Below are positions 32,096 through 41,230 of a stretch of DNA of 62,106 nt, one piece after another. The translations under genes were made by a program, and so were the position numbers. The stretch covers positions 1-62,106 of the IMG/VR virus record IMGVR_UViG_3300026530_000001. One strand, given 5' to 3'. Positions within the stretch are counted from its first letter, which is position 1; every line of letters begins with the position of its first letter. The notes under the pieces were generated by a model. It was not told where the DNA came from. It saw only the letters and a program-made list of their open reading frames with translations, and did no database searches. This DNA is from a virus.

Positions 32096-32788
32096 GTGGC
32101 GATTACGAGATGTGACCTAATAAAGGTTCACGGCCGCTTGATCGCTGCCGTCAATGCTGCGCCGGCGGCGACGTGGGCAACGACCATTTCGTCAGCAAAC
32201 GATGGGCGCAGAAATGACACTGAACTCGACAACATCATCCTTGCTGCTGATGCACGTATTTGCGCCGCCAGAGCGTCTAAAGTTGGAGATGGCTATCGCT
32301 CGCTCTTCCTCGGCCTTTCGGACAGTATAGCCCATGCAGGGATGATTCCTGACCATCTGGGGCCAATCGAACAAGTCACCATCAAAGCCGCAACTATTGA
32401 CCCTACATATCGCGCGGGGAAGTTCGATGCTTCTTTGTCTCTCGCTGACATTGAGCGATGGCGGGCCAATCTTGGCAATCGGTACACGATCGATCATGGG
32501 ATTACTAATTCGCCGCTTGCGGGCTATTACCTCCGCCGTGGAAACCAGCTTTTCTATACAGGCGCCGACGCTAAATGCCTGATAGCGACGTTTACACGCT
32601 CTGGGGCTTGTCAGGCGCCCGAGACGGATGAAGACATGCTCTTAGGTCTGTCTCTCGGTGACGCCTTAAAGGAGGGCGATACGGGGCCATTTATCGCAAC
32701 GATAGTGGCGGACGCTCGGGCGGAGTACGCAATGCTTCTCAAGCAGGACGAACCAGCGCCAAGCGAAACATTGGTCTTAGCAGCTTAA
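32096..32788 (+). CDS. Hypothetical head/tail completion protein
   Basis: 230 residues from a GTG start after GAAGGTG. It is mainly helical with a beta-rich centre (YYLRRGNQLFYTGADAKCLI) that resembles short-tailed phage adaptor proteins. The next gene starts on the base after its stop. Assignment is by position and overall look. Confidence 0.5.
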   Translation: MAITRCDLIKVHGRLIAAVNAAPAATWATTISSANDGRRNDTELDNIILAADARICAARASKVGDGYRSLFLGLSDSIAHAGMIPDHLGPIEQVTIKAATIDPTYRAGKFDASLSLADIERWRANLGNRYTIDHGITNSPLAGYYLRRGNQLFYTGADAKCLIATFTRSGACQAPETDEDMLLGLSLGDALKEGDTGPFIATIVADARAEYAMLLKQDEPAPSETLVLAA

Positions 32789-33349
32789 ATGAGCTACACG
32801 GAAACGACATTAGTGAACGATGTTTATGAGCGTCTGCGCTCATCGGGCGCGAATGTTCCCGTGTCGATCATCCCGCGTCTCATTACCCTCATTCCCTCCG
32901 CGCTTCGGATGCTTCCGATAAGAGTGAGAGAGCGATTTGGTGAAGCGGAAGCAGAACTTTATCGGAAAGATTACGCCGTTGCTTTAACGAGCGGGGCGGG
33001 TACTCTTTCACCCCATACAGACTTAACAAGCGAACCAATGATCCCTTCAGAGATCGTAAAGGTCACTCATCCTGATGTTGTTTCCGGCACGAACACTGAA
33101 GGAAAATTGAGACGACTGGGAAGTTCGAGTGCGCTGGATCTGTCGCGTTCAACTGAATACTCGTATTTCGCGATTGAAAACAACACCCTATTCACGATGA
33201 GCAATAATGATCGATCTATGTTGTCAGGAGATGCGACGGCGCGAGCTGCTTTCCCTCCGCTAATTGCAAATGTGAAATTTTCGCATGAACCCATGTTGCT
33301 GGAATTGATGGTCGAACTCTCGCAAGGACTGCTCGCCAAGGCTGCGTGA
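32789..33349 (+). CDS. Hypothetical head-tail adaptor-like protein
   Basis: 186 residues: an N-terminal helical part (VNDVYERLRSSGANVPVSIIPRLITLIPSALRML), beta strands in the middle, and a C-terminal helix. Together with the 32096 protein it has the feel of a gp4/gp10-type completion pair. Its stop overlaps the next ATG by one base. Confidence 0.5.
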   Translation: MSYTETTLVNDVYERLRSSGANVPVSIIPRLITLIPSALRMLPIRVRERFGEAEAELYRKDYAVALTSGAGTLSPHTDLTSEPMIPSEIVKVTHPDVVSGTNTEGKLRRLGSSSALDLSRSTEYSYFAIENNTLFTMSNNDRSMLSGDATARAAFPPLIANVKFSHEPMLLELMVELSQGLLAKAA

Positions 33350-33951
33350 TGGCAAAGACGTTTAATCATCCGATCTGGCTTACCGGCACTCCCGAAGAAC
33401 AAGCCGCCGAAGAGAAAAAACAGGCGCTACTTAGGGCGTCGTTCACTCGCGCCAGGATGACCGACGAAGAAAGACTGGTCGGGCGCGGGGCATTGTTAGA
33501 AGCCACGGCCAGGGGCAATCTCGATCAGTCAAAAGGCAAGAACAAAGAGGCGCGAATACTCGCCGAGAATCAGTTGGCTGATGCGATGGCCGACCAGGGA
33601 AAGTTTGCTGAAGCTGCCAAGACTCACCACGACAAACACAAACGAAAGTATTTCCGCGACGTTATCAAGGCGATAGAGAAATCAGATGACGAGAAATGTT
33701 CCTGCAAGGACAGCAAAGCAAAGATTGGCGATACAGAGATCGCGGTCACGCCTCGTTTTGAGCGAGCAAGAATCTTTTCGCCCTTACACGGCGAACTCGT
33801 AAGCCTGATTGAGTGCCACAAGTGCGGACATTTGAATGCTCGATTACCGCGATCCAGATTGTTACCAATGCAAGCCGCGTTGAGTCAGAGCGAGGCTCTG
33901 AAACGGCCAGTGCTCAACGATGTTCAGGTGCTAAGTGCAACCGCTAAGTGA
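33349..33951 (+). CDS. Hypothetical protein with CxC and CxxC pairs
   Basis: 200 residues. The basic helical N-terminal half is followed by CSCKD and ECHKCGHLNA, which together could bind zinc. The last 17 bases overlap the next gene. It belongs to the tail-proximal part of the virion block. Function unknown. Confidence 0.55.
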   Translation: MAKTFNHPIWLTGTPEEQAAEEKKQALLRASFTRARMTDEERLVGRGALLEATARGNLDQSKGKNKEARILAENQLADAMADQGKFAEAAKTHHDKHKRKYFRDVIKAIEKSDDEKCSCKDSKAKIGDTEIAVTPRFERARIFSPLHGELVSLIECHKCGHLNARLPRSRLLPMQAALSQSEALKRPVLNDVQVLSATAK

Positions 33952-35719
33952 AACCGTATTTAATCATTACCTCAGTAACGCCAGCCTGATCGGTGGCGAG
34001 CGCGGGGCGTGTAGTCCGGGCTCAAAGAACCTCATCTTCTTAGGCGGAGGCCGATCGCAAGCATTCAAGGGTCCCGCAATCATAAATTCAGTCAGCGGAT
34101 CACGCCTCATGTTCAATGTCATCGACGGCGGCTATGCGGGTTTGGGAAATCCAACGACCGCAGGCATCGGAAATATCATCGGCCTCATTGCTCGCGCTCT
34201 CGGAATCATCGGAAGCGGACAGGTTTTTATCAACGGCGTCGATCGATCCATCTCCGCATCTACCGCCTTACAACTTCTTCTTTATGTGTCAGGCTCATAT
34301 TCTGGCGCTGGCACTGGCCCATTTACTGCTGGTCTATCTCAATCTACAGCACCAACACTGGCGGTCACGCCCACCGCATCAACGATCATGGCCGGCACTT
34401 ACTCTGCTGTGATCTGGTTTGTTCGTGGAGCGACGGGAGGTCGAGGCCGTCGCAGTCTACCTTCAGCGGTCATCGTCAATTCAGGTTTTAAGATGCGACT
34501 AACGGTCGCGGGCGCAGACTTAACCACCGCCTCAACAAATGGCTATGATCGGATCGGGATTGGGGTTACTGCTGCCGGGTTCGGCGCTACGGGTCCGCAC
34601 TACGAAGAAACAGAGATTGCTATCTCGTCTTTAACAACCGTTGACACAGTTGCAAATTCGGTTGAATTGGAATGGTCTGATGGGTCTTTAGTCGGCAAAG
34701 ACCTTGCCCCTATTCTTGACTATCCTCCTCCTGCCGCTCCGTTTGCTGCTGCACTTGAAGATGTTGTCGCGGTGATTGGTTGTTATGGCGATATTGGAAC
34801 TCCAGTAACTTCGACAACCCCAGGTACGGCAATATCGGTCAGCCTGCCGGTATTCATTGAATCCTTTCCGCCTGACTCCCTTCTCTTTTTACCAGCACCA
34901 CCAAAGGGTGTTTTGTCCCGCGCTGCTGATGGTTATGTGTTCATCGGAGGCGAAGGGTATGTAGCGGCACTCTTGTACACGGGCGGGAAGAATCCGTTGT
35001 CATTGAGAGTCATCTGGCCGACTACTGGAATTCAAAACGCTAACAATTGGTTTCTTGGGGAAGGCGGGAGATTGTATGCAGCCACGGCTAAACGTGGACT
35101 CGTAAGGATCGACGCTTCGGGCGAGCCAGATACAAGCTTTGCAGAGGATGTTGTAGACGATACCGCATCGTGGACAATGGCTAATGTTATCGGCGGCTTC
35201 GATGCAGATCATAATCGAGACGTTTTCGGACATGCTCAAACTCTGTTTTGCTTCAATCCGCAAAGGGAAAAGTGGGACACGCCGATCGACCTGAGTTCAA
35301 AGATAACTGGAAACCTTTGCGCCTGCGTCCCTGTTTCTGGTGGACTGCTGTTAGCCGCGAACGATGGCGCAACCATCCGTCTCTACACATTCAATTCAAG
35401 CACTGGCATGACATACACAGCGATAGGTGAGGTTCATCTGTCTCAAGCCGAAGCGGATCAACTATTGAGGGTCGAAATCGGGGTGCGCTCCGATACTACA
35501 AATGCAATCACGGTCAAGATTTTCACTAACGGTGATCTGACTACCGCGAAAGATACGCGGACGATTACGCCTACGGCGACACGTCAACATCTGCCAACTC
35601 AGCGTCCTAATGTCCGCTCTGCAAAGTCACATCAAATATCAATTTCCCAAGCTTGTGGAACCGGCGATGCGGGCGTTGATTTCGTAAGGGTAAAAGGCGT
35701 TAGTTCCAATGTGGTTTAG
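33935..35719 (+). CDS. Tail needle/hub-type beta-propeller protein candidate
   Basis: 594 residues from a GTG start. It is rich in Gly, Thr, Ser and short beta strands, with repeated turns such as FIGGEGYVAALLYTGGKN and GRLYAATAKRGLVRIDASG, resembling propeller blades. Similar proteins sit in the tail machine of short-tailed phages. No enzyme motif. It starts inside the preceding gene. Confidence 0.55.
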   Translation: MQPLSETVFNHYLSNASLIGGERGACSPGSKNLIFLGGGRSQAFKGPAIINSVSGSRLMFNVIDGGYAGLGNPTTAGIGNIIGLIARALGIIGSGQVFINGVDRSISASTALQLLLYVSGSYSGAGTGPFTAGLSQSTAPTLAVTPTASTIMAGTYSAVIWFVRGATGGRGRRSLPSAVIVNSGFKMRLTVAGADLTTASTNGYDRIGIGVTAAGFGATGPHYEETEIAISSLTTVDTVANSVELEWSDGSLVGKDLAPILDYPPPAAPFAAALEDVVAVIGCYGDIGTPVTSTTPGTAISVSLPVFIESFPPDSLLFLPAPPKGVLSRAADGYVFIGGEGYVAALLYTGGKNPLSLRVIWPTTGIQNANNWFLGEGGRLYAATAKRGLVRIDASGEPDTSFAEDVVDDTASWTMANVIGGFDADHNRDVFGHAQTLFCFNPQREKWDTPIDLSSKITGNLCACVPVSGGLLLAANDGATIRLYTFNSSTGMTYTAIGEVHLSQAEADQLLRVEIGVRSDTTNAITVKIFTNGDLTTAKDTRTITPTATRQHLPTQRPNVRSAKSHQISISQACGTGDAGVDFVRVKGVSSNVV

Positions 35720-35721
35720 CC

Positions 35722-36339
35722 ATGCAATCAGGATACGAAGCTCCAGACATTGATACGACCATAGCTCAGCGAATCGCCGGAGCTAACGAGGATGCGGTTG
35801 CGAACTTTGTTGCGCCGCGCTCTGTCGTTTCAGGGACGGGAGTGTTGAGCACTGGCAATCGCGCCTCAAAACCATCGGGCGCCGCACTCAACGATCTCTA
35901 CTTTGAAACTGACACCCTGACTTTGTATTACTGGGCCGGAACTGCGTGGAAATATCTCGCCGGGGTGAATAGCGGAACTGATGCGGCACGAGCGGCCATA
36001 ACCGTGACGGCAAATGATAATGGCGCCTGGTTCTTCACTAACGATCAAAACAAACTCTGGAGAGTAGAAGGTGGCGCTTGGGTTGATAAGTTCACCACTC
36101 TGGACTTAGCGACATCTTTGAAAATTGCCGGGACGAAGGTTATCGGTGCTCGTGAGACTGGCTGGACAGCAGGAACGGGAACGGCCAACAAGGGGGCGTA
36201 TGCCACCTATGCAGGCCAAGCAGTATCCGCTGCTTATGTACAGGCGGAAGCGCAACAGACCGATGACGCGACCAAGGCCAATTCTCAGCGAATCAAAGCC
36301 CTTGAGGACGCGGTGAGAACACACGGGTTAATAAATTGA
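35722..36339 (+). CDS. Tail protein with small adhesin-like repeats
   Basis: 205 residues. Segments such as LYFETDTLTLYYWAGTAWKYLAG and WFFTNDQNKLWRVEGGAWV are typical of phage tail fibres and baseplate-associated proteins. The C-terminus is a helical or coiled-coil stretch. It starts 2 bases after the propeller-like gene and overlaps the GNAT gene (TTGA). Confidence 0.6.
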   Translation: MQSGYEAPDIDTTIAQRIAGANEDAVANFVAPRSVVSGTGVLSTGNRASKPSGAALNDLYFETDTLTLYYWAGTAWKYLAGVNSGTDAARAAITVTANDNGAWFFTNDQNKLWRVEGGAWVDKFTTLDLATSLKIAGTKVIGARETGWTAGTGTANKGAYATYAGQAVSAAYVQAEAQQTDDATKANSQRIKALEDAVRTHGLIN

Positions 36340-36698
36340 AGATTGAACTTCTACCAGTTGAGCGTTGGCCGGAACTCCGGCGTGCGTTTACTGAGTGCCG
36401 ATCTGAAGATCCGCTGCCGCTACCTAAACCTGAGCATTCGATTATTCTTGGAGCGTTTGAAGGTGATCGGATTATAGGAGTTGCCGGAGCTGAGAGAACT
36501 TGGCAAGTATCGCCATTCTGGATTGACAAAGAGCATCGCGGGAATGGCCTTGCCGTACATCTCGCAACTGAGATCGAAAAGCAGAACGTAGAAGGTTTTG
36601 ACGAGTTGCTGGTGACGACGAATCCGCATATTGAATCGCTCGTCTACCGTATGGGCTTTCTCCCCGTGCCGGGAGTGATTTGGAGACGTAGTAAATGA
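36336..36698 (+). CDS. GNAT-family acetyltransferase
   Basis: 120 residues from a TTG start coupled to the upstream stop. The acetyl-CoA loop is seen as VSPFWIDKEHRGNGLAVHLA (HRGNGL, motif A), followed by a strand and an asparagine-containing segment (TTNPHIESLVYRMGF) as in GNAT enzymes. It lies inside the tail block, coupled on both sides, so it may modify a virion or host surface protein; the substrate is unknown. Confidence 0.75.
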   Translation: MKIELLPVERWPELRRAFTECRSEDPLPLPKPEHSIILGAFEGDRIIGVAGAERTWQVSPFWIDKEHRGNGLAVHLATEIEKQNVEGFDELLVTTNPHIESLVYRMGFLPVPGVIWRRSK

Positions 36699-37309
36699 AG
36701 AATCGCACAGACACGAAAAAACTCGCATTACTTGAACAGCAGCAGGCTGAAGATCGCGCTCGCGCTGTCGCCGCTCAAACCGCTGCTGCCGCACCTAAAC
36801 CTCTGGAAACCGCGCTCGACACTCAATCTCAGGACTGGCTGAACGCCACATCAGGAAAGAATGGGCCGTTAGACATCACAACGCTCTCGGCGATGAAGCC
36901 GAATCTATCCTTGTACGACAACGCCGTAAACAGACAGCAAGGCGAGCGAATGGGCATAGGGGCTCTTGCTCTCGGCGCGCAGAATACCAATCCAGGCTTG
37001 GGCCAACTACTTCGCCAACAGTCTGAGGACCAAAGACAGCAGGCAGCAGCAGGCCAGTTGGAAAACGCTTATCGAACTACGGATGCGCAAATGCGCGGCA
37101 GCATTCTTCCGCTTCTCGGTTTACAGCAGAATCGCACTATGGGACTTGCTGGTTTGGCGTCAAACGCCTCGCAGAACGCAACAAATCAATATGCCAACTT
37201 CCGGCCAGCCCCCTCGTTTTGGAGCCAACTCCTCCTAAGTGGGATCGGCGGCGCTGCTCAGATCGGTCAGGGAATGGCAACCGGCGGCACAGGATTGTTC
37301 AGACCGTAA
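36695..37309 (+). CDS. Virion-associated protein with hydrophobic C-terminus
   Basis: 204 residues, Gln/Ala/Asn-rich, ending in a glycine-zipper-like hydrophobic stretch (LLLSGIGGAAQIGQGMATGG). This resembles small injected or internal virion proteins of short-tailed phages that can insert in membranes. It is coupled by ATGA to the GNAT gene. Its stop codon directly abuts the third AACGTAAATCC motif. Confidence 0.52.
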   Translation: MKNRTDTKKLALLEQQQAEDRARAVAAQTAAAAPKPLETALDTQSQDWLNATSGKNGPLDITTLSAMKPNLSLYDNAVNRQQGERMGIGALALGAQNTNPGLGQLLRQQSEDQRQQAAAGQLENAYRTTDAQMRGSILPLLGLQQNRTMGLAGLASNASQNATNQYANFRPAPSFWSQLLLSGIGGAAQIGQGMATGGTGLFRP

Positions 37310-37320
37310 AACGTAAATCC
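37310..37320 (+). promoter_or_regulatory. AACGTAAATCC motif, copy 3
   Basis: Begins on the first base after the upstream stop codon and 35 bases before the GTG of the tail-fibre gene, nearly the same distance as copy 1 before the endolysin (36). Bases just downstream are also partly shared with copy 1 (T at the next position, then GT two bases later). Confidence 0.5.
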
Positions 37321-37344
37321 TCCGTTTGAATTAGGCTGTGAGCC

Positions 37345-39039
37345 GTGAAAATTAAACGGCTACTCGGCGCTCTTATTCTTCTCGGAGTCGCGATCACTGC
37401 TCACGCAACTACGATCACGATTTCCTCTACTACGGTCGGTAACTCAACAAACTATCCCGGCTCAACTTGCACTCTGAGGATTTATAGTTCGATCACTTTC
37501 ACCGCCTCTGATGGAACCGTAGTCATGGCCGGTACGCCGGGAAGTGGCGCGTTTTTCAAGTCAGTAGCCTGCACGATCTCCGCTGGAATAATCTCGATCC
37601 CGTCATTTACGATCCCTTCAACCACTGATGCCAGTGATAACCAAAACGCGAAGTACACGGCCGTATTCTTCGACTCGAAGGGTGTTAAGAGAGACACGTT
37701 CTTTGCTGATTTTCCCCTAACCAACACACTGGGGACAACGGTGACGTGGGGACAGATCAGGGTTTACAAGGCTGGGCAGCAACCATTAAGGGACACGTCG
37801 GTCTATACGAAGATTCAAACTGACTTTCAGATTTTGACAGCATTGGGAACGGCTAATGATGCGTCAGATACAGTTAAAGGTCGGACGAAACTCAGCGTTG
37901 CGCCTGCGGTTGCTGCTAATCCGATTGCGGTCGGTAACAACGATCCGCTCTTTACGGGCTCCGCCCAAAAATCCGCAAACCTTTCCGATTTGGCGAGCGC
38001 GTCAACGGCGCGAACGAATTTAGGACTCGGCAACTCTGCCACAAAAAACGTCGGAACAACCGCAGGAACCGTAGCGGCGGGCGATGACTCGCGCATTACA
38101 GGCGCAGCAAACAACACGCTTTCGAATCTCGGAACGACGGCCGTGAACGCGGACTTGCTGCCGGGATCGGCCGACTCGGTTTCTGTTGGCGCGCAAGCAA
38201 ATCGCCTCCTGAGCGTGTCGGCAGACCGGCTCAAGGCTGGAAATCGGGTGAACCATGACCCCGCGCTCATGCCGTCACCCTACGCCTTTTTACCGTCTAC
38301 GTTGCAGGTGTGGGCGAACGATTCAAGTCCGGGCTTAAGTAACAGTAATTGGCTGGTTTGGTTCAGATGTGAAAGCGTTGCCGTCAATAATGAATGTCTA
38401 TTCAGACATCAACATTTCTCGTCAACCCAGGTTCCGCAGCCCATCTTCGCGTTCCTTGCAGCACGCGGGACCGCCGACGTTCCGGTCGGGCTCGTATCAG
38501 GTGATTACCTCGGCATCCTTGACGGTCGAGGGTTCGACGGCTCAGCAGTAGCAACTGCGGAGTACGCCCCAGGCTGGTCAGACACTTCTGCCCAGATGGC
38601 TTTCCAGGCCACGGGAACGTGGAGCGGTACTTCACACCCTTCACGGATAATGTTTAAGACGACCGCGAGCGGATCGATTTCCCCGGTTGAACGAATGGTC
38701 ATCAGCCCCAGCGGCAATGTCGGCATTGGAGATTGGAGCGGCGGCGATCCGGGATCGTCCTTATCCGTCATAGGCTCGGTCACGATGTATACGGGTCACT
38801 TTAATTTCGGCGAAACTCCCAACGACAACGCGGGAACGCTCGTTATTAGCAGCGCAACATCCGTTACCAAAACCTTTGCGAGCGCCTTCAATTCAGCCCC
38901 CGCGTGTACCGTGACCCCGTTGCAAGATATGAGTACGGTGCGTTACTGGATTTCACGGGGCACGACGACAATGACGATCAACGTCTCGTCAAGCGGGACT
39001 TACACGTTCGATTTTCATTGCCTTGGAAATCCTTTCTAA
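37345..39039 (+). CDS. Tail-fibre-like protein with Sec signal peptide
   Basis: 564 residues from a GTG start. Residues 1-21 (MKIKRLLGALILLGVAITAH, then A) form a textbook signal peptide with a cleavage site after AHA. Later come tail-fibre signatures: LGLGNSATKNVGTTAGTVAAG, then DDSRITGAA at about 215-255, and a beta-rich C-terminal head. The AAGDDSR box is typical of phage tail fibres. An export signal on a virion fibre is unusual; the protein may be secreted as an adhesin or inserted in the envelope. The gene has the AACGTAAATCC motif upstream. Confidence 0.72.
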   Translation: MKIKRLLGALILLGVAITAHATTITISSTTVGNSTNYPGSTCTLRIYSSITFTASDGTVVMAGTPGSGAFFKSVACTISAGIISIPSFTIPSTTDASDNQNAKYTAVFFDSKGVKRDTFFADFPLTNTLGTTVTWGQIRVYKAGQQPLRDTSVYTKIQTDFQILTALGTANDASDTVKGRTKLSVAPAVAANPIAVGNNDPLFTGSAQKSANLSDLASASTARTNLGLGNSATKNVGTTAGTVAAGDDSRITGAANNTLSNLGTTAVNADLLPGSADSVSVGAQANRLLSVSADRLKAGNRVNHDPALMPSPYAFLPSTLQVWANDSSPGLSNSNWLVWFRCESVAVNNECLFRHQHFSSTQVPQPIFAFLAARGTADVPVGLVSGDYLGILDGRGFDGSAVATAEYAPGWSDTSAQMAFQATGTWSGTSHPSRIMFKTTASGSISPVERMVISPSGNVGIGDWSGGDPGSSLSVIGSVTMYTGHFNFGETPNDNAGTLVISSATSVTKTFASAFNSAPACTVTPLQDMSTVRYWISRGTTTMTINVSSSGTYTFDFHCLGNPF

Positions 39040-39061
39040 AGAATGCTGGAAGGCTAACCCA

Positions 39062-39709
39062 ATGAAACGACTTACAATTCTAATCTTCATTCTTGCCTGT
39101 GCAGGGACGGTATCGGCGCAGAATGCAAGTAAAAACGCTCGCCGCCTCCCTGATAAAAACGGCGTTCCGAGTGGAGCATGTGTCTCTGGGCCTCCGTTCG
39201 TTGATGTGCAACTTGATATTAGTACGACCCCACCGACGCTCCATGTTTGCAAGGCAGGATCGTTTACAGCGACAGCGGGCGGCATCCTCGACGTGGACCA
39301 AACGGCGTGGGCTTCGTGGGCGCCTACATGGACGAATCTAACCGTAGGAAACGGAACCGTCGTTGCGAAGTACAAGCAGATTGGCAAGACGGTTTATTGC
39401 CGTCTCTCAATTGTGCTGGGTAGCACGAGTTCAATCAGCGGCTATGTTCAATTTACACTGCCCGTAACGAGTGTGAGTTATCCAGGTGCCGGCGGGAGTG
39501 GTACGAGCCTAGGTGACGCTGTTATGAACGATGCTGGCGTTGGTGGCTATTCAGGGCACGTACATTGGGTGTCAACGACAACGGTGGGCGTGGTCGCTCT
39601 CGTCGCCAGCGGCACCTATTTAACCTATACAGGAATTTCGGCGACCGTTCCGTTCACCTTCGGCACGAGCGATGAAATCAACGTCCAGTTTTTCTATGAA
39701 GCTGCATAA
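39062..39709 (+). CDS. Exported receptor-binding-like protein
   Basis: 215 residues. MKRLTILIFILACAGTVSA is a clear signal peptide (cleavage before QNAS). The C-terminal 120 residues (WTNLTVGNGTVVAKYKQIGKTVYCRLS onward) are of the beta-sandwich type seen at the tips of phage fibres and tailspikes. It follows the other signal-bearing fibre after 22 bases. Its end overlaps the convergent methyltransferase gene by 16 bases. Confidence 0.68.
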   Translation: MKRLTILIFILACAGTVSAQNASKNARRLPDKNGVPSGACVSGPPFVDVQLDISTTPPTLHVCKAGSFTATAGGILDVDQTAWASWAPTWTNLTVGNGTVVAKYKQIGKTVYCRLSIVLGSTSSISGYVQFTLPVTSVSYPGAGGSGTSLGDAVMNDAGVGGYSGHVHWVSTTTVGVVALVASGTYLTYTGISATVPFTFGTSDEINVQFFYEAA

Positions 39710-40722
39710 GGTGAGAACCATCCCGTCCGCCGAGACAGAGAGCGCACCAGCGCCGAAAGCGTAAAGACTAGCCCGCCATTTCGATAATAGGCGGGTATCC
39801 GTCTAGCGAGCGCCTGCGGGTATATTCCCTGAGCGGCTAATTCGTTTTCCACTTGCTGAACGTCCCACTCTAGAACTCGATCCATGTGTGGTGAAGCCGT
39901 AACTTCAGAGACAATCCCAGACGCTGCCGCAAAGCATGAGCGTCCCGCTAAAAGATGCGCGTGAGCCAATCGGACAAACAGAGGCCAGAAGCCCTCGTAT
40001 GATCTGCCAGCGGCATCCATCAACCGAGTCGTTTCACCAACGGACAATTGCCGCAGATCAACTGCAAGCCTTTCGGGTGGAATCGGTCTTACGACCTTGA
40101 ATCCCACTGTTCCACCAGAGGCTGGCCCGTGCGCGATCTCAAAATATTCTTTCAAGAACTCCATCTGCAAGTGTATCCACGGACAGCCGTAATGGAAGTA
40201 GTCTTGCTGAACGACGATCGCGCCCGGAATTAACGCGCGAAAGAATTCTCGATTGATATGGTTATGAATGTCCCAGTCTTTGTCACAATCGATGAACAGA
40301 AGCTCTATCGGCCCACCTTCCCAGCGTTCCTTTGTAATATCACCTGAATGAATCTCGATGATTTCGCGATACATTGAAGTGTTTTCAAGGAACAGCGGCA
40401 AGAGACTGTCGCCTTGCTTCAGTGTGGACCGTGGTAAAAGTCGCTCCTTAAAATCTGGGAAATATTCAAACAGATCGTAGCTGTGAATGCGCTTTTTGTC
40501 GGGTACTCTGTCGTTATTTGCGAGGCCCGAGGCAAGCGATACGGTCGATCCTCCCAGTAGTGGCCCGGCATCAACTATTTCGCCGTGGCCCTGGTAAACC
40601 TCTCGGGCCAACCAGTGAAGATAGAGCGATTCATCTTCGCAAATCATTGAGGGAATTGGATTGACGCCGTGAACGCCCATTTGAAGCCACGGCGTCGGAT
40701 GGTTTGGGAGTTTAGAAACCAC
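39694..40722 (-). CDS. Class I SAM-dependent methyltransferase
   Basis: 342 residues. The nucleotide-binding part shows GEIVDAGPLLGGSTVSLASGL (about 47-67, motif I), then IHSYDLFEYFPDF (acidic residue after strand 2) and IELLFIDCDKDWD (motif IV-like). It resembles sugar O-methyltransferase (TylF/Methyltransf_24) enzymes. The C-terminal third is helical and unknown. It is the last gene of the leftward accessory operon; targets could be surface sugars, which is inference. Confidence 0.72.
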   Translation of the reverse strand: MVSKLPNHPTPWLQMGVHGVNPIPSMICEDESLYLHWLAREVYQGHGEIVDAGPLLGGSTVSLASGLANNDRVPDKKRIHSYDLFEYFPDFKERLLPRSTLKQGDSLLPLFLENTSMYREIIEIHSGDITKERWEGGPIELLFIDCDKDWDIHNHINREFFRALIPGAIVVQQDYFHYGCPWIHLQMEFLKEYFEIAHGPASGGTVGFKVVRPIPPERLAVDLRQLSVGETTRLMDAAGRSYEGFWPLFVRLAHAHLLAGRSCFAAASGIVSEVTASPHMDRVLEWDVQQVENELAAQGIYPQALARRIPAYYRNGGLVFTLSALVRSLSRRTGWFSPYAAS

Positions 40723-40756
40723 GGGTTCGGATGCTACCTCTTACTCTCGATTTCAA

Positions 40757-41230
40757 TCAAGCTCGGTCAGCTTCAGAGCGGAGAGCAATGTGTTCTTTGG
40801 CGAGTTGCCGCACCCACGATAAAACGTAGTCGGCGTGGAGGTCTTTATTTGTGACGATAGCCGCATCTCCGAGCGCAGGGATGATCGCCACCAACATCTG
40901 CATTAGTTGCTCCGCGATCCATGTCTCGCCTTCCTGAAGCCTCTCAATCTCTTCTGCTTGTTCAGTTACGAGAGTTGAGAGGCGGCGGAGGTCTTTAGGT
41001 GCGTGGGCGATTAACTTAGCGTTGGCTGCGTGTTCTTTCTCGTCGCGGGCACTGTCATCAAATCCGGGCCACGCAACCACGGCACAACTATCACCATTAG
41101 AGCGAACCTCATTGATGCGGGTTCCAAACTGCGGGCGCAATTTCCCTCGACAGTGCTCCCATGTTCCAGGTGTTGCCTTCTCAAGTCTCGCTCTAACTTC
41201 TTGTAGCCACTTCTCATCTTCAGGATTCAT
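40757..41230 (-). CDS. Ead/Ea22-like phage protein
   Basis: 157 residues. RARLEKATPGTWEH at the start and HAANAKLIAHAPKDLRRLSTLV are hallmarks of a widespread phage family (Ead/Ea22-like) of unknown role, usually in early accessory operons. The C-terminal half is helical. It is coupled to the next upstream gene by ATGA. Confidence 0.7.
   Translation of the reverse strand: MNPEDEKWLQEVRARLEKATPGTWEHCRGKLRPQFGTRINEVRSNGDSCAVVAWPGFDDSARDEKEHAANAKLIAHAPKDLRRLSTLVTEQAEEIERLQEGETWIAEQLMQMLVAIIPALGDAAIVTNKDLHADYVLSWVRQLAKEHIALRSEADRA

Noticed and set aside
40048-40233. Plus-strand short frame inside the methyltransferase gene
   Set aside because: It is antisense to a gene with clear motifs and lacks a ribosome site.
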